6,257 bases of DNA from Tectiglobus sp039183375 (GTDB taxonomy: Bacteria; Pseudomonadota; Alphaproteobacteria; Rhizobiales; Hyphomicrobiaceae): contig JBCDBQ010000454.1 in the NCBI GenBank assembly GCA_039183375.1, positions 1-6,257 of the forward strand. Reading direction: 5' to 3'. A program made the position numbers and the translations under genes. Positions 1 to 6,257 of this stretch are shown one piece after another. Below the pieces are notes generated by a model that saw only the letters and a program-made list of their open reading frames with translations, did not search any database and was not told where the DNA came from. Positions within the stretch are counted from its first letter, which is position 1. Each line of letters starts with the position of its first letter.

Positions 1-87
1 CGAGGCTCGGCTGATTATCGCAAGAGCCTCGTTGAGACTTTGACTCGCCGCGCCCTCGAAGCCTGCGCCTCGCAAATCCAAAGCTGA
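1..87 (+). CDS. Molybdenum hydroxylase FAD-binding (medium) subunit, C-terminal fragment
   Basis: Frame 1 is open from the first base to a TGA at 85-87 and gives the last 28 residues of a protein whose start lies outside the window. The visible end contains GSADYRKSLVETLTRRAL, which resembles the usual C-terminal helix of CoxM/XdhB-type FAD subunits (a Gly-Ser-Ala-x-Tyr-Arg stretch followed by an 'LTRRAL'-like helix). In this family the subunit accepts electrons from the [2Fe-2S] subunit and passes them to NAD+, a quinone or another acceptor. It lies six bases upstream of the [2Fe-2S] gene and in the same frame, as expected for the first gene of a medium-small-large operon. The call rests on a short tail plus context. 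The FAD-binding motifs themselves are not in the window. Confidence 0.8.
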   Translation, partial: RGSADYRKSLVETLTRRALEACASQIQS

Positions 88-93
88 ATTGCC

Positions 94-567
94 ATGAAAA
101 AGATTCCTATCGAATGCCGTGTCAATGGCGAGGAGCAAGTCTGCCTCGTCGATCCACGCGATACTCTCCTGGAATTATTGCGCGACCGGTTGGAGCTGAC
201 CGGCACGAAAGAAGGCTGCAGCAATGGCAATTGCGGCGCCTGCACCGTGCTCGTTGATGGTGATGCCGTTTGTGCATGTCTGATGATGGCCACCGAAGTT
301 CCAGGTCATGAGGTCACTACCATCGAGGGCCTTGCCAATAACGACGGCCTCCACGCCATCCAGGCGGCATTGGTCGAACAAGGTGGAACGCAGTGTGGTT
401 TCTGCACGCCCGGCATCGCACTCTCGGCAGCCGCATTGTTGCAGGAAAAGCCGAAACCGAGCGACGATGAAATCCGTCACGCCATCGCAGGCAACATCTG
501 CCGCTGCACCGGTTACGACAAGATTGTGCGCGCGATCTCCGACGCCGCCAACCGCGCGGGAGCTTAA
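94..567 (+). CDS. Molybdenum hydroxylase [2Fe-2S] small subunit (CoxS/XdhC-iron-sulfur type)
   Basis: This 157-residue protein is the electron-transfer subunit of a heterotrimeric xanthine dehydrogenase-family enzyme, carrying electrons from the Mo centre to FAD in the cytoplasm. The N-terminal plant-ferredoxin-like domain (about residues 3-78) binds one cluster through Cys42, Cys47, Cys50 and Cys62, in the context GCSNGNCGAC. The C-terminal four-helix domain (about 80-150) binds the second through Cys101, Cys104, Cys136 and Cys138, in the contexts TQCGFCTPG and NICRCTGY. All eight ligands are present and the length is normal for the family. ATG 94 is the first start after the upstream gene's in-frame stop at 85-87. 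No good Shine-Dalgarno sequence precedes it, so translation may be coupled to the FAD subunit gene. The large-subunit gene begins three bases after its TAA. The family call is secure; the enzyme's substrate is unknown. Confidence 0.96.
   Translation: MKKIPIECRVNGEEQVCLVDPRDTLLELLRDRLELTGTKEGCSNGNCGACTVLVDGDAVCACLMMATEVPGHEVTTIEGLANNDGLHAIQAALVEQGGTQCGFCTPGIALSAAALLQEKPKPSDDEIRHAIAGNICRCTGYDKIVRAISDAANRAGA
558..562 (+). promoter_or_regulatory. Ribosome binding site of the large-subunit gene
   Basis: GGGAG lies inside the last codons of the [2Fe-2S] gene, eight bases before ATG 571. This is good Shine-Dalgarno spacing and supports that ATG, which is also the first start after the upstream in-frame stop. 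Confidence 0.6.
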
Positions 568-570
568 ACA

Positions 571-2853
571 ATGAGTGTTGCCCATCCCACTCACGAGGCG
601 GAACAGAAACTCGACTCGATCGGCCAGCGCATTTCACGCGTCGATGGCAGGGAACGCACCACCGGCGAGGCGATCTATCCCGCCGACCTTCATTTGCAAG
701 GCATGCTGCACGCAAAGATCCTGCGCAGTCCGCATGCTCACGCCAAGATTCTTGCGATCGACACGTCCAAGGCGCTGGCCTTGCCAGGCGTCCACGCCAT
801 TGTGACGGCGGCGGACTTCACAGATTTACCCGTCGGCTCATCAATCCCCATGGGCGAGACCGGTTATGACATGTGGATGGTCGCCCAAATCAACATGGCG
901 CGCCAAAAGGTACATTGGTACGGGCAGCCGGTCGCAGCGGTCGCGGCCGTTGACGTTCACACGGCAAGACAAGCCATCGACTTGATAGAGGTCGACTATG
1001 AAGTCTACCGTCCCGCCATCACCATGGATGAGGCACGCGCCGACGGAGCCCCGGTGCTGCATGATCACGTCTTTACAGCAGGTCTCGAACAAACACCACG
1101 GCAGCCGTCCAATGTGTGCTCCCGTACAATCATTGACAACGGCGATGTTCAGAGCGCGCTGACTGGTGCAGATAAATCAGCATCGATTTCTGTTCGGGTC
1201 GACACCTCGCACCAGGGCTATATCGAACCGCAGGCCACTGTCGCCAACGTCGACAGCAATGGTTTTGTCACGGTTTGGGCCTCAACGCAGGGGCAACACA
1301 CCACCGAGCTCATGACCGCCCGCATCCTCGGCATACCGCAATCCAAACTCAAGGTCGTACCGCTCGAAATCGGTGGCGGATTTGGCGGCAAGATCTCGAC
1401 CCATGGCGAACCGATTGCAGCCAAGCTCTCGGAGTTGAGCCGCCGGCCCGTCAAGCTGGTTCTGTCGCGCGAGGAAGTCCTGCAAGGTGGCAGCGGCCCA
1501 ACCGCCGGCATGCACGTGACAATGGATGTTGCCGCCAACAGTGATGGCAAACTGCAGGCTATCAAGGGCGTTTATCACGTCGATACCGGCGGCCTACCTG
1601 GCATGGGACCATCGCTGGTGATGCAGGCAGCTGGCGCCCTTTATCAAACCGAGACACTGCATCTCGAAGGCTACGACGTCACTACCAACAAGCCACGCAC
1701 AGAGGCCTATCGCGGCCCAGGCGGCATTCAGGCCTACTTCGGTATGGAGCAGGCCATGGACATGCTCTGCCAGGAACTCGATATGGATCCGCTTGAGTTC
1801 CGCAAACGCAATGCCTCGACAACGGGCAGCCGCATGCCGATCGGCACACCATTCCCGTCCATCGGACTGACCAGCATTCTCGACCAAGTCGGCGAACATG
1901 CATGCTGGACCGATCCACTCGGTGAAGGTGAGTTTCCTCGCGGCCGCGGCCTTGCCGTTGGCTACTGGCGCGGCACCTCGATGACATCGGCCTGCCACAT
2001 CTCGATTGTGGGTGACGGTCGCCCCATGGTGACGTTGGGAGCGGTTGACCTCTCCGGAACGCGAACGACCATGGCCCAGGTCGCTGCCGAGCAGTTCGGC
2101 ATGTCGGTCGATGATGTCTTTGTCCAAATGGGGGACTCGAAATCTGTCGGCTATAGCGATGGTGCCGCTGGCAGCCGTGTCGCACGCACCATGACCGCGG
2201 CTGTCGTCGAGGCCTCTGATGACGCTCTCGCACAATTGCGGCAACGGGCTGCTGAAGTCCTACAGGCCAACCCGGATGACCTCAAATACGACACGGGTGT
2301 TTTCAAATCATCGACGGGGGGTGCATCGATCTCACTCGCAGATTTGATGCAGGCAACGCTCACGCAGGGCGCCATTGTTGGTCGGGGCACCTCTGTCAAA
2401 CTACCGCTCGGCGTCGAGGTCGGCGCACATGTTTGTGACGTCGAGGTCGACACCAACACCGGCCTTGTCTCGGTTCTGCGCTACACCGCCTTTCAGGATG
2501 TTGGTCGCGCGCTGAACCCGACGGCCGTCGAAGGACAAATGCAGGGCAGCGTTGTCCAAGGCCTTGGTTGGGCTCTGATGGAGCACATCGATTATGGTCC
2601 GGACGGCCGTGCCCGCAATGCAAGCATGCTCGATTATCGCATGCCGACCGCACTCGACGTACCGCCGATTGACTGCGTCATCTTGGAAACGCCAGTGCCA
2701 GAAGTGCCCTACGGTGTTAGAGGTGTTGGCGAAGTTCCGATTGTCCCTGTCGCCGGCTGCATCGCCAACGCTGTTGCGCGTACCATCGGCGTTCGGGTAA
2801 CATCGATGCCAATGACACCAGAGCGTGTACTTGCTGCAATCAACTCTCGCTAG
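571..2853 (+). CDS. Molybdenum hydroxylase large subunit, molybdopterin (MCD)-binding, substrate unknown
   Basis: This 760-residue protein is the catalytic subunit of a xanthine dehydrogenase/CO dehydrogenase-family enzyme. It would hydroxylate, or otherwise oxidise, a substrate at a Mo centre held by molybdopterin cytosine dinucleotide. The N-terminal a/b-hammerhead domain spans about residues 20-140 (start IGQRISRVDGRERTTGEA). The Mo-cofactor domains follow, with Gln240 in TQGQH, GGGFGGK at 268-274, the active-site loop AYRGPGG at 379-385, QGSVVQGLG at 658-666, and the likely catalytic base Glu721 in GVRGVGE. All expected Mo-site elements are present and the length is slightly short for the family. 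There is no signal peptide, so the enzyme is probably cytoplasmic. The loop has Gly382 where form I CO dehydrogenase has its active Cys, which excludes that activity. It has Pro383 where, by my hand alignment, bovine xanthine oxidase has the stacking Phe914, which argues against a classic purine oxidase. Candidates are N-heterocyclic, aromatic or aldehyde substrates, none preferred. Confidence 0.94.
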   Translation: MSVAHPTHEAEQKLDSIGQRISRVDGRERTTGEAIYPADLHLQGMLHAKILRSPHAHAKILAIDTSKALALPGVHAIVTAADFTDLPVGSSIPMGETGYDMWMVAQINMARQKVHWYGQPVAAVAAVDVHTARQAIDLIEVDYEVYRPAITMDEARADGAPVLHDHVFTAGLEQTPRQPSNVCSRTIIDNGDVQSALTGADKSASISVRVDTSHQGYIEPQATVANVDSNGFVTVWASTQGQHTTELMTARILGIPQSKLKVVPLEIGGGFGGKISTHGEPIAAKLSELSRRPVKLVLSREEVLQGGSGPTAGMHVTMDVAANSDGKLQAIKGVYHVDTGGLPGMGPSLVMQAAGALYQTETLHLEGYDVTTNKPRTEAYRGPGGIQAYFGMEQAMDMLCQELDMDPLEFRKRNASTTGSRMPIGTPFPSIGLTSILDQVGEHACWTDPLGEGEFPRGRGLAVGYWRGTSMTSACHISIVGDGRPMVTLGAVDLSGTRTTMAQVAAEQFGMSVDDVFVQMGDSKSVGYSDGAAGSRVARTMTAAVVEASDDALAQLRQRAAEVLQANPDDLKYDTGVFKSSTGGASISLADLMQATLTQGAIVGRGTSVKLPLGVEVGAHVCDVEVDTNTGLVSVLRYTAFQDVGRALNPTAVEGQMQGSVVQGLGWALMEHIDYGPDGRARNASMLDYRMPTALDVPPIDCVILETPVPEVPYGVRGVGEVPIVPVAGCIANAVARTIGVRVTSMPMTPERVLAAINSR

Positions 2854-3010
2854 AACGGAATTGCGGCTAACCAATTTGATCGGCTGCAAAGTAATATGTT
2901 CGACAAATTGACTAAGTACACTTACGACTACGGCTTGATTATAGAGGCGCCGTCGCCCATCTAAATCCGATGTTGCGTCCCGTGCTGCCAATGGCCTACA
3001 GGCGAACCGA
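2854..3010. other. Intergenic region between the hydroxylase operon and the efflux genes
   Basis: These 157 bases are visibly richer in A/T than the flanking genes, especially at 2869-2945. They contain an imperfect inverted repeat at 2872-2910. The pentamer CGGCT occurs three times (2864, 2881, 2931). A TTGACT (2908-2913) resembles a -35 box and a TAATAT (2892-2897) resembles a -10 box, but neither has a convincing partner at 16-18 bases, so no promoter is called. No hairpin followed by a T-run is seen, so there is no recognisable intrinsic terminator for the hydroxylase operon. The gap size, against spacings of 3-15 bases elsewhere, suggests that a separate transcript starts here. Confidence 0.6.
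2872..2910. repeat. Imperfect inverted repeat, possible operator or hairpin
   Basis: The left arm CAATTTG-A-TCG (2872-2882) is complementary to the right arm CGACAAATTG (2901-2910). This gives ten base pairs interrupted by one bulged A (2879), around an 18-base spacer (2883-2900). The spacer contains the -10-like TAATAT and the right arm overlaps the start of TTGACT. It could be a binding site for a dimeric repressor controlling the efflux genes or an mRNA hairpin. The stem is AT-rich and has no following T-run, so it is a poor terminator. The pairing is seen directly; the function is inferred. Confidence 0.45.
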
Positions 3011-4159
3011 ATGAAACACTTGAACCAAGCGCTATTGTTGTCGCTCGCATTCTTGTTTGCCGGCAGCACCGTTACACTCGCTCAAGGGCGAGCTGCGAAG
3101 GTCATTGTCGACGTCGCGGAAAAACGCGAAGTTCGCGATACGCAACCCGTGATCGGACAACTGGTCGCGACCCGGCGTGCGGACATCGCAACACGAACTG
3201 CCGGCGTGATCGACGAGGTTACGTTCGAAGTTGGTGACCGCATTGCGCGCGGCCAGGCGCTTGTCCAATTGGACAGCAGCCGGATCGAGATCGAGAAAGA
3301 CGCGGCCAAGGCGTCCCTTGAAGTCGCTAAAGCGGGCCTTGATGTTGCTGACGCGAAAGTCAAGCTTGCGGAGATCGCGTTCAAACGACAGGACGGGCTG
3401 AGAAGTTCCACTGCATTCTCACGTAGCCGTTACGATGATCTCAAGCAGGCTGCAGTTCAGGCCCGGAGTGAACGCGCTCAGGCCGAAGCGCAAATGCACA
3501 GTGCAAAGTCGAATCTGAACCGCGCCGAATACGACCTCAAACATTCCGCAATCAAGGCGCCGTTTGACGGCGTGGTGATTGCCCGCCAGGCCCAACCGGG
3601 TCAATACATGTCGCCGGGTGGTGCTGTGGCAACCCTGCTTGATGTCACCAACCTCGAAATTGAAGCCGATGTGCCAAGCAACATGGCGCGCGGACTGAAG
3701 GTTGGCGACGCGCTCACAGCGGTCCTCGAAGGCGGAGCGCGCCAGACCGTTACTGTGCGCTCAACAATTCCGGTGCAGAACATATCAACCCGAACCCGGC
3801 CGGTGCGCTTCTCAGCCAAGCTGGATAAACTCAAAGCCGGTCACATCGCGATCGGAAGTTCAGTAACACTCCAGATCCCCGTGAGCGCACCGAGAACAGT
3901 GGTATCCGTTCCAAAAGATGCACTGTTGCAGGGTGGCGGCGGATGGATCGTCTACGTCGTCAAAGATAACAAAGCGATGCCGCGACCTGTCAAAATTGGC
4001 CAGGCCGTTCAGGATCGCATTGAGATCAAATCCGGTGTGGCAGCTGGCGACAAGGTCGTCATCCGAGGCAACGAACGATTGCGCCCGGGTCAGTCGGTAC
4101 AGCCACAACAGGTCAACGCCAAACCGGGCAACGCCAAATCAGCAGCCAAACGCGGCTAA
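3011..4159 (+). CDS. RND efflux periplasmic adaptor subunit (membrane fusion protein)
   Basis: This 382-residue protein is the adaptor that would link an inner-membrane RND pump to an outer-membrane channel. Residues 1-24 form a signal peptide (Lys2, a hydrophobic core at about 7-17, likely cleavage after Ala24 in VTLA|QG). There is no lipobox Cys, so it is exported as a soluble or peripheral protein rather than a lipoprotein. The first half of the lipoyl domain is about 52-90 (ATRTAGVIDEVTFEVGDRI). A heptad-rich, Ala/Glu/Lys-rich coiled-coil hairpin covers about 91-177. The second lipoyl half is about 178-213 (IKAPFDGVV at 181-189), followed by the b-barrel to about 290 and the membrane-proximal domain to about 365. 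The tail is Ala/Asn/Lys-rich. Length is typical. ATG 3011 is chosen because it gives the complete signal peptide and no start codon precedes it back to the in-frame stop at 2942-2944. Only a weak AGG (at about 3000) precedes it. The permease gene follows after 15 bases. The transported substrate cannot be read from the sequence. Confidence 0.93.
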   Translation: MKHLNQALLLSLAFLFAGSTVTLAQGRAAKVIVDVAEKREVRDTQPVIGQLVATRRADIATRTAGVIDEVTFEVGDRIARGQALVQLDSSRIEIEKDAAKASLEVAKAGLDVADAKVKLAEIAFKRQDGLRSSTAFSRSRYDDLKQAAVQARSERAQAEAQMHSAKSNLNRAEYDLKHSAIKAPFDGVVIARQAQPGQYMSPGGAVATLLDVTNLEIEADVPSNMARGLKVGDALTAVLEGGARQTVTVRSTIPVQNISTRTRPVRFSAKLDKLKAGHIAIGSSVTLQIPVSAPRTVVSVPKDALLQGGGGWIVYVVKDNKAMPRPVKIGQAVQDRIEIKSGVAAGDKVVIRGNERLRPGQSVQPQQVNAKPGNAKSAAKRG

Positions 4160-4161
4160 GC

Positions 4162-4166
4162 GGGGA
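4162..4166 (+). promoter_or_regulatory. Ribosome binding site of the RND permease gene
   Basis: GGGGA lies in the 15-base gap after the adaptor stop, eight bases before ATG 4175. It fixes that start, which is also the first ATG after the in-frame stop at 4157-4159. Confidence 0.65.
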
Positions 4167-4174
4167 ACGCGGAC

Positions 4175-6257
4175 ATGGACTTGATCCGCATTGCAATCGA
4201 CAGACCGATCGCAGTCATTTCGGCCGTTCTGATGGCCGTTCTCTTTGGCATGCTCGCACTGACGCGCATTCCGATCCAGCTCATCCCGGATGTGCGCAAG
4301 CCGGTTATCCAGGTGCAGACAATTTGGCCCGGTGCTGCCCCGGCAGAGATCGAACGCGAAATCGTCAACCGGCAGGAAGAAGAACTGAAGGGCCTCGATG
4401 GCCTTGAGACGATGATCTCCCAGTCGCAGTCCGGACGTGCCCGCATTACGCTCGAGTTCGCCATCGGCACCAACATGGACAAGGCGTTACTGTTGGTTTC
4501 CAATCGCCTGGATCGCGTGAGCGGTTATCCGGACGAAGCAGACGAGCCGGCTCTGGAAACATCAAGCTCTGACGACAACCCCATTGCCTGGATCATCCTT
4601 AAACGCCAACCCGGCAACACCCGGCCGATCGAGCAGTATGGCACTTTCGTCAATGACGTGATTGCAGAACGCCTAGAGCGTGTCGAGGGCGTAGCCGGCG
4701 TGAATGTCTACGGCGGCGTAGATCGCGAGCTCCAAGTCATCCTAGACCCGCAGCGCCTTGCGAACTATCGGCTGACCGTACCTGATGTCCTCAACACGCT
4801 CCGGCGCGAAAGCATTTCGATTTCCGCTGGCAATGTCGACGAAGGTAAGCGCCGCTACGTGGTTCGCGTCGAAGGTGAGCTGGATACCCAGGAAGCCGTT
4901 CGCAATGTCGTGTTGAGAAGTGGAGCCGCGAACGCGACGTCGGGTGCAACAAACGGCCTTCAAGCGCAGAGCACTTCAGATAACGCACGTATCGGTCGCG
5001 TGTTCGTGCGCGATGTTGCTGATGTTCAATTCGGTTACAAGGAGCCTTCAGCCCGTATCCGCCACATGGGCGAAGCATCGATAGCCTTCAATACGGTCCG
5101 AGAGACCGGCGCCAACGTCATTAAGGTTATGGCGGGGATTAAACAGGCACTGGCCGAACTGAAGGCGGGGCCAGTCAAGAATGAGAACCTGACCGTCACG
5201 CAAGTCTATGACGAAACGGTCTACATCGACGGCGCTATCGAACTGGTGATCCAGAACATATGGATCGGCGGCATCCTCGCCGCCATTATACTGCTTCTGT
5301 TCCTGCGCTCACCGCGCGCCACACTGGTGATCTCGCTCGCCATTCCGGTCTCGATTGTCGCGTCTTTCGTTGCAATGTCGGCCATGGGCCGGACACTCAA
5401 TGTGATCTCGCTTGCTGGCATCGCCTTTGCCGTCGGTATGGTGGTCGATGCCGCCATCGTTGTTCTCGAAAACATCTATCGCCTACGGCAGCAGGGCATG
5501 GGCGCCAACGAAGCAGCCTACCAGGGTGCGCGCCAGGTCTGGGGCGCCATCCTTGTTTCCGCCCTGACCACTGTCATGGTCTTCATTCCGATCCTGGTGA
5601 TGGAGCTGGAAGCCGGCCAGCTGTTCCGGGATATCGCTGTCGCGATTTCCGTCTCCGTCATGCTCTCCCTGGTGGTCGCGGTAACGGTTGTGCCCGCTCT
5701 GGCAAGCCGCTTGCTTGGTGCCAACAAGCCGAGCCTGTCGGTTATCCCACTGCCGATCGTTGATCACTTCGGCAAGGCGTTTTCCTGGCTGATCAGAGGC
5801 TATGCCCAACTTACGGTGTCCAGCCGGTTCTTGGGCGTGCTCTGCGCTAGTGCCATAACAGCAGGCGCTATCTGGGGTGCCGCAACCTTCCTGCCGAAAC
5901 TTGAATATCTGCCGGAAGGCAATCGTAACCTGGTCTTCGGATTCATCCTGCCGCCGCCAGGATACAACCTGTCGACCACGACCCAGATCGCAGAGCGTAT
6001 CGAGAACGTCGCGCGGCCCCTTTGGGAAAAGGAAGAAAACGGCGACAAGTCCCAACCGCCCGCGATGAAGCACTTCTTCTTTGTCGCATTTCGAGGCAAC
6101 ACATTCCTCGGCGGTGCCGCCAAGGATCCGCGCCGTGTTGCCGAACTCATTCCGGTATTACGCGGTCCGGTGTTCGCCGAACCTGGCACCTTCGGGCTGA
6201 TCAGTCAGCGGTCACTGTTCGGGCGCGGCATCGGTGGCGGCCGCTCTATCGAACTCA
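4175..6257 (+). CDS. RND efflux inner-membrane permease, 3'-truncated by the window edge
   Basis: The frame is open from ATG 4175 to the last base. It gives 694 codons of a protein that in this family usually has about 1000-1100 residues, so the end is simply outside the window. It is a proton-driven exporter of the RND superfamily. TM1 is about residues 11-31, ending in the typical IPIQLIPD. The first periplasmic porter/docking loop is about 32-355 and includes WPGAAPAEIEREIV. TM2 is about 357-377, TM3 383-403, TM4 408-432, TM5 457-477, TM6 487-510 and TM7 552-572. The second periplasmic loop starts near LEYLPEGN (576-583). TM4 reads GMVVDAAIVVLEN with Asp425 and Glu432, so it has one Asp where AcrB has the Asp407-Asp408 pair. 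A low-complexity Ala/Ser/Thr/Asn stretch (251-271) interrupts the first periplasmic loop. The gene follows the adaptor in the same frame and surely shares its transcript. The RND family call is secure; drug versus metal versus other substrate is undecided. Confidence 0.94.
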   Translation, partial: MDLIRIAIDRPIAVISAVLMAVLFGMLALTRIPIQLIPDVRKPVIQVQTIWPGAAPAEIEREIVNRQEEELKGLDGLETMISQSQSGRARITLEFAIGTNMDKALLLVSNRLDRVSGYPDEADEPALETSSSDDNPIAWIILKRQPGNTRPIEQYGTFVNDVIAERLERVEGVAGVNVYGGVDRELQVILDPQRLANYRLTVPDVLNTLRRESISISAGNVDEGKRRYVVRVEGELDTQEAVRNVVLRSGAANATSGATNGLQAQSTSDNARIGRVFVRDVADVQFGYKEPSARIRHMGEASIAFNTVRETGANVIKVMAGIKQALAELKAGPVKNENLTVTQVYDETVYIDGAIELVIQNIWIGGILAAIILLLFLRSPRATLVISLAIPVSIVASFVAMSAMGRTLNVISLAGIAFAVGMVVDAAIVVLENIYRLRQQGMGANEAAYQGARQVWGAILVSALTTVMVFIPILVMELEAGQLFRDIAVAISVSVMLSLVVAVTVVPALASRLLGANKPSLSVIPLPIVDHFGKAFSWLIRGYAQLTVSSRFLGVLCASAITAGAIWGAATFLPKLEYLPEGNRNLVFGFILPPPGYNLSTTTQIAERIENVARPLWEKEENGDKSQPPAMKHFFFVAFRGNTFLGGAAKDPRRVAELIPVLRGPVFAEPGTFGLISQRSLFGRGIGGGRSIEL

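Noticed and set aside
1594..2244. Minus-strand open frame of 216 codons within the large-subunit gene
   Set aside because: It lies wholly inside the conserved Mo-binding coding region on the other strand and has a His/Arg-rich composition typical of a shadow frame.
571..2853. Annotation as CO dehydrogenase large subunit (coxL)
   Set aside because: The operon order fits cox, but the active-site loop lacks the Cys of AYRCSFR and also differs from the form II AYRGAGR. A generic family call is safer.
2859..2876. AATTG/CAATT short inverted repeat just after the large-subunit stop, as a terminator
   Set aside because: The stem is only five AT-rich base pairs with an eight-base loop and no T-run follows, so it would not act as an intrinsic terminator.
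2908..2942. Sigma70-like promoter using TTGACT and GATTAT
   Set aside because: The spacing between the two boxes is 23 bases, far from the 16-18 needed, and no better -10 sits at the right distance.
2896..2964. A 22-codon ATG-to-TAA reading frame in the intergenic gap, possible leader peptide
   Set aside because: No Shine-Dalgarno sequence precedes it, its composition matches the non-coding AT-rich gap, its ATG lies in the inverted-repeat spacer, and a frame this short is expected by chance.
2401..3069. Long minus-strand open frame (222 codons) covering the end of the large subunit and the gap
   Set aside because: It is antisense to a well-supported gene, has no recognisable domain, and arises from the codon bias of the + strand gene.
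5483..6073. Minus-strand open frame of 196 codons within the permease gene
   Set aside because: It overlaps conserved TM5-TM7 coding sequence of the permease, has Gly/His/Asp-rich shadow composition, and shows no domain.

Overview
The window holds the 3' end of a molybdenum hydroxylase operon followed by the first two genes of an RND efflux system, all on the + strand. The base and codon use is moderately GC-rich, with G/C-ending codons preferred. Together with the gene families this fits an alphaproteobacterium, possibly Hyphomicrobiales-like. That is an inference: no rRNA, tRNA or other taxonomic marker is present.

Region 1 (1-2853) carries three tightly packed genes in the order FAD subunit (last 28 codons only), [2Fe-2S] subunit, molybdopterin large subunit. 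This medium-small-large order is the one seen in coxMSL-type and related heterotrimeric hydroxylases. Electrons would pass from substrate at the Mo-MCD centre of the large subunit, through the two [2Fe-2S] clusters of the small subunit, to FAD. The large subunit has the expected Mo-site motifs (GGGFGGK, a conserved Gln, a C-terminal catalytic Glu). Its active-site loop is AYRGPGG, which matches neither form I CO dehydrogenase (AYRCSFR) nor the form II consensus (AYRGAGR), so the substrate cannot be named.

Region 2 (2854-3010) is a 157-base, relatively AT-rich gap. It contains an imperfect inverted repeat (2872-2910) that could be an operator or a hairpin. It probably separates two transcription units.

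Region 3 (3011-6257) encodes a periplasmic adaptor (membrane fusion protein) with a signal peptide, then after 15 bases an inner-membrane RND permease that runs off the window after 694 codons. Together they would form the inner-membrane and periplasmic parts of a proton-driven tripartite exporter. No outer-membrane channel gene lies in the window. Whether the pump serves the hydroxylase's substrate or product, or is only a neighbour, cannot be decided from sequence.

I saw no mobile element, CRISPR array, RNA gene or clearly new system. The points most worth checking are the hydroxylase's active-site loop, the intergenic inverted repeat, and two features of the permease: its single-Asp TM4 motif and a low-complexity insert.
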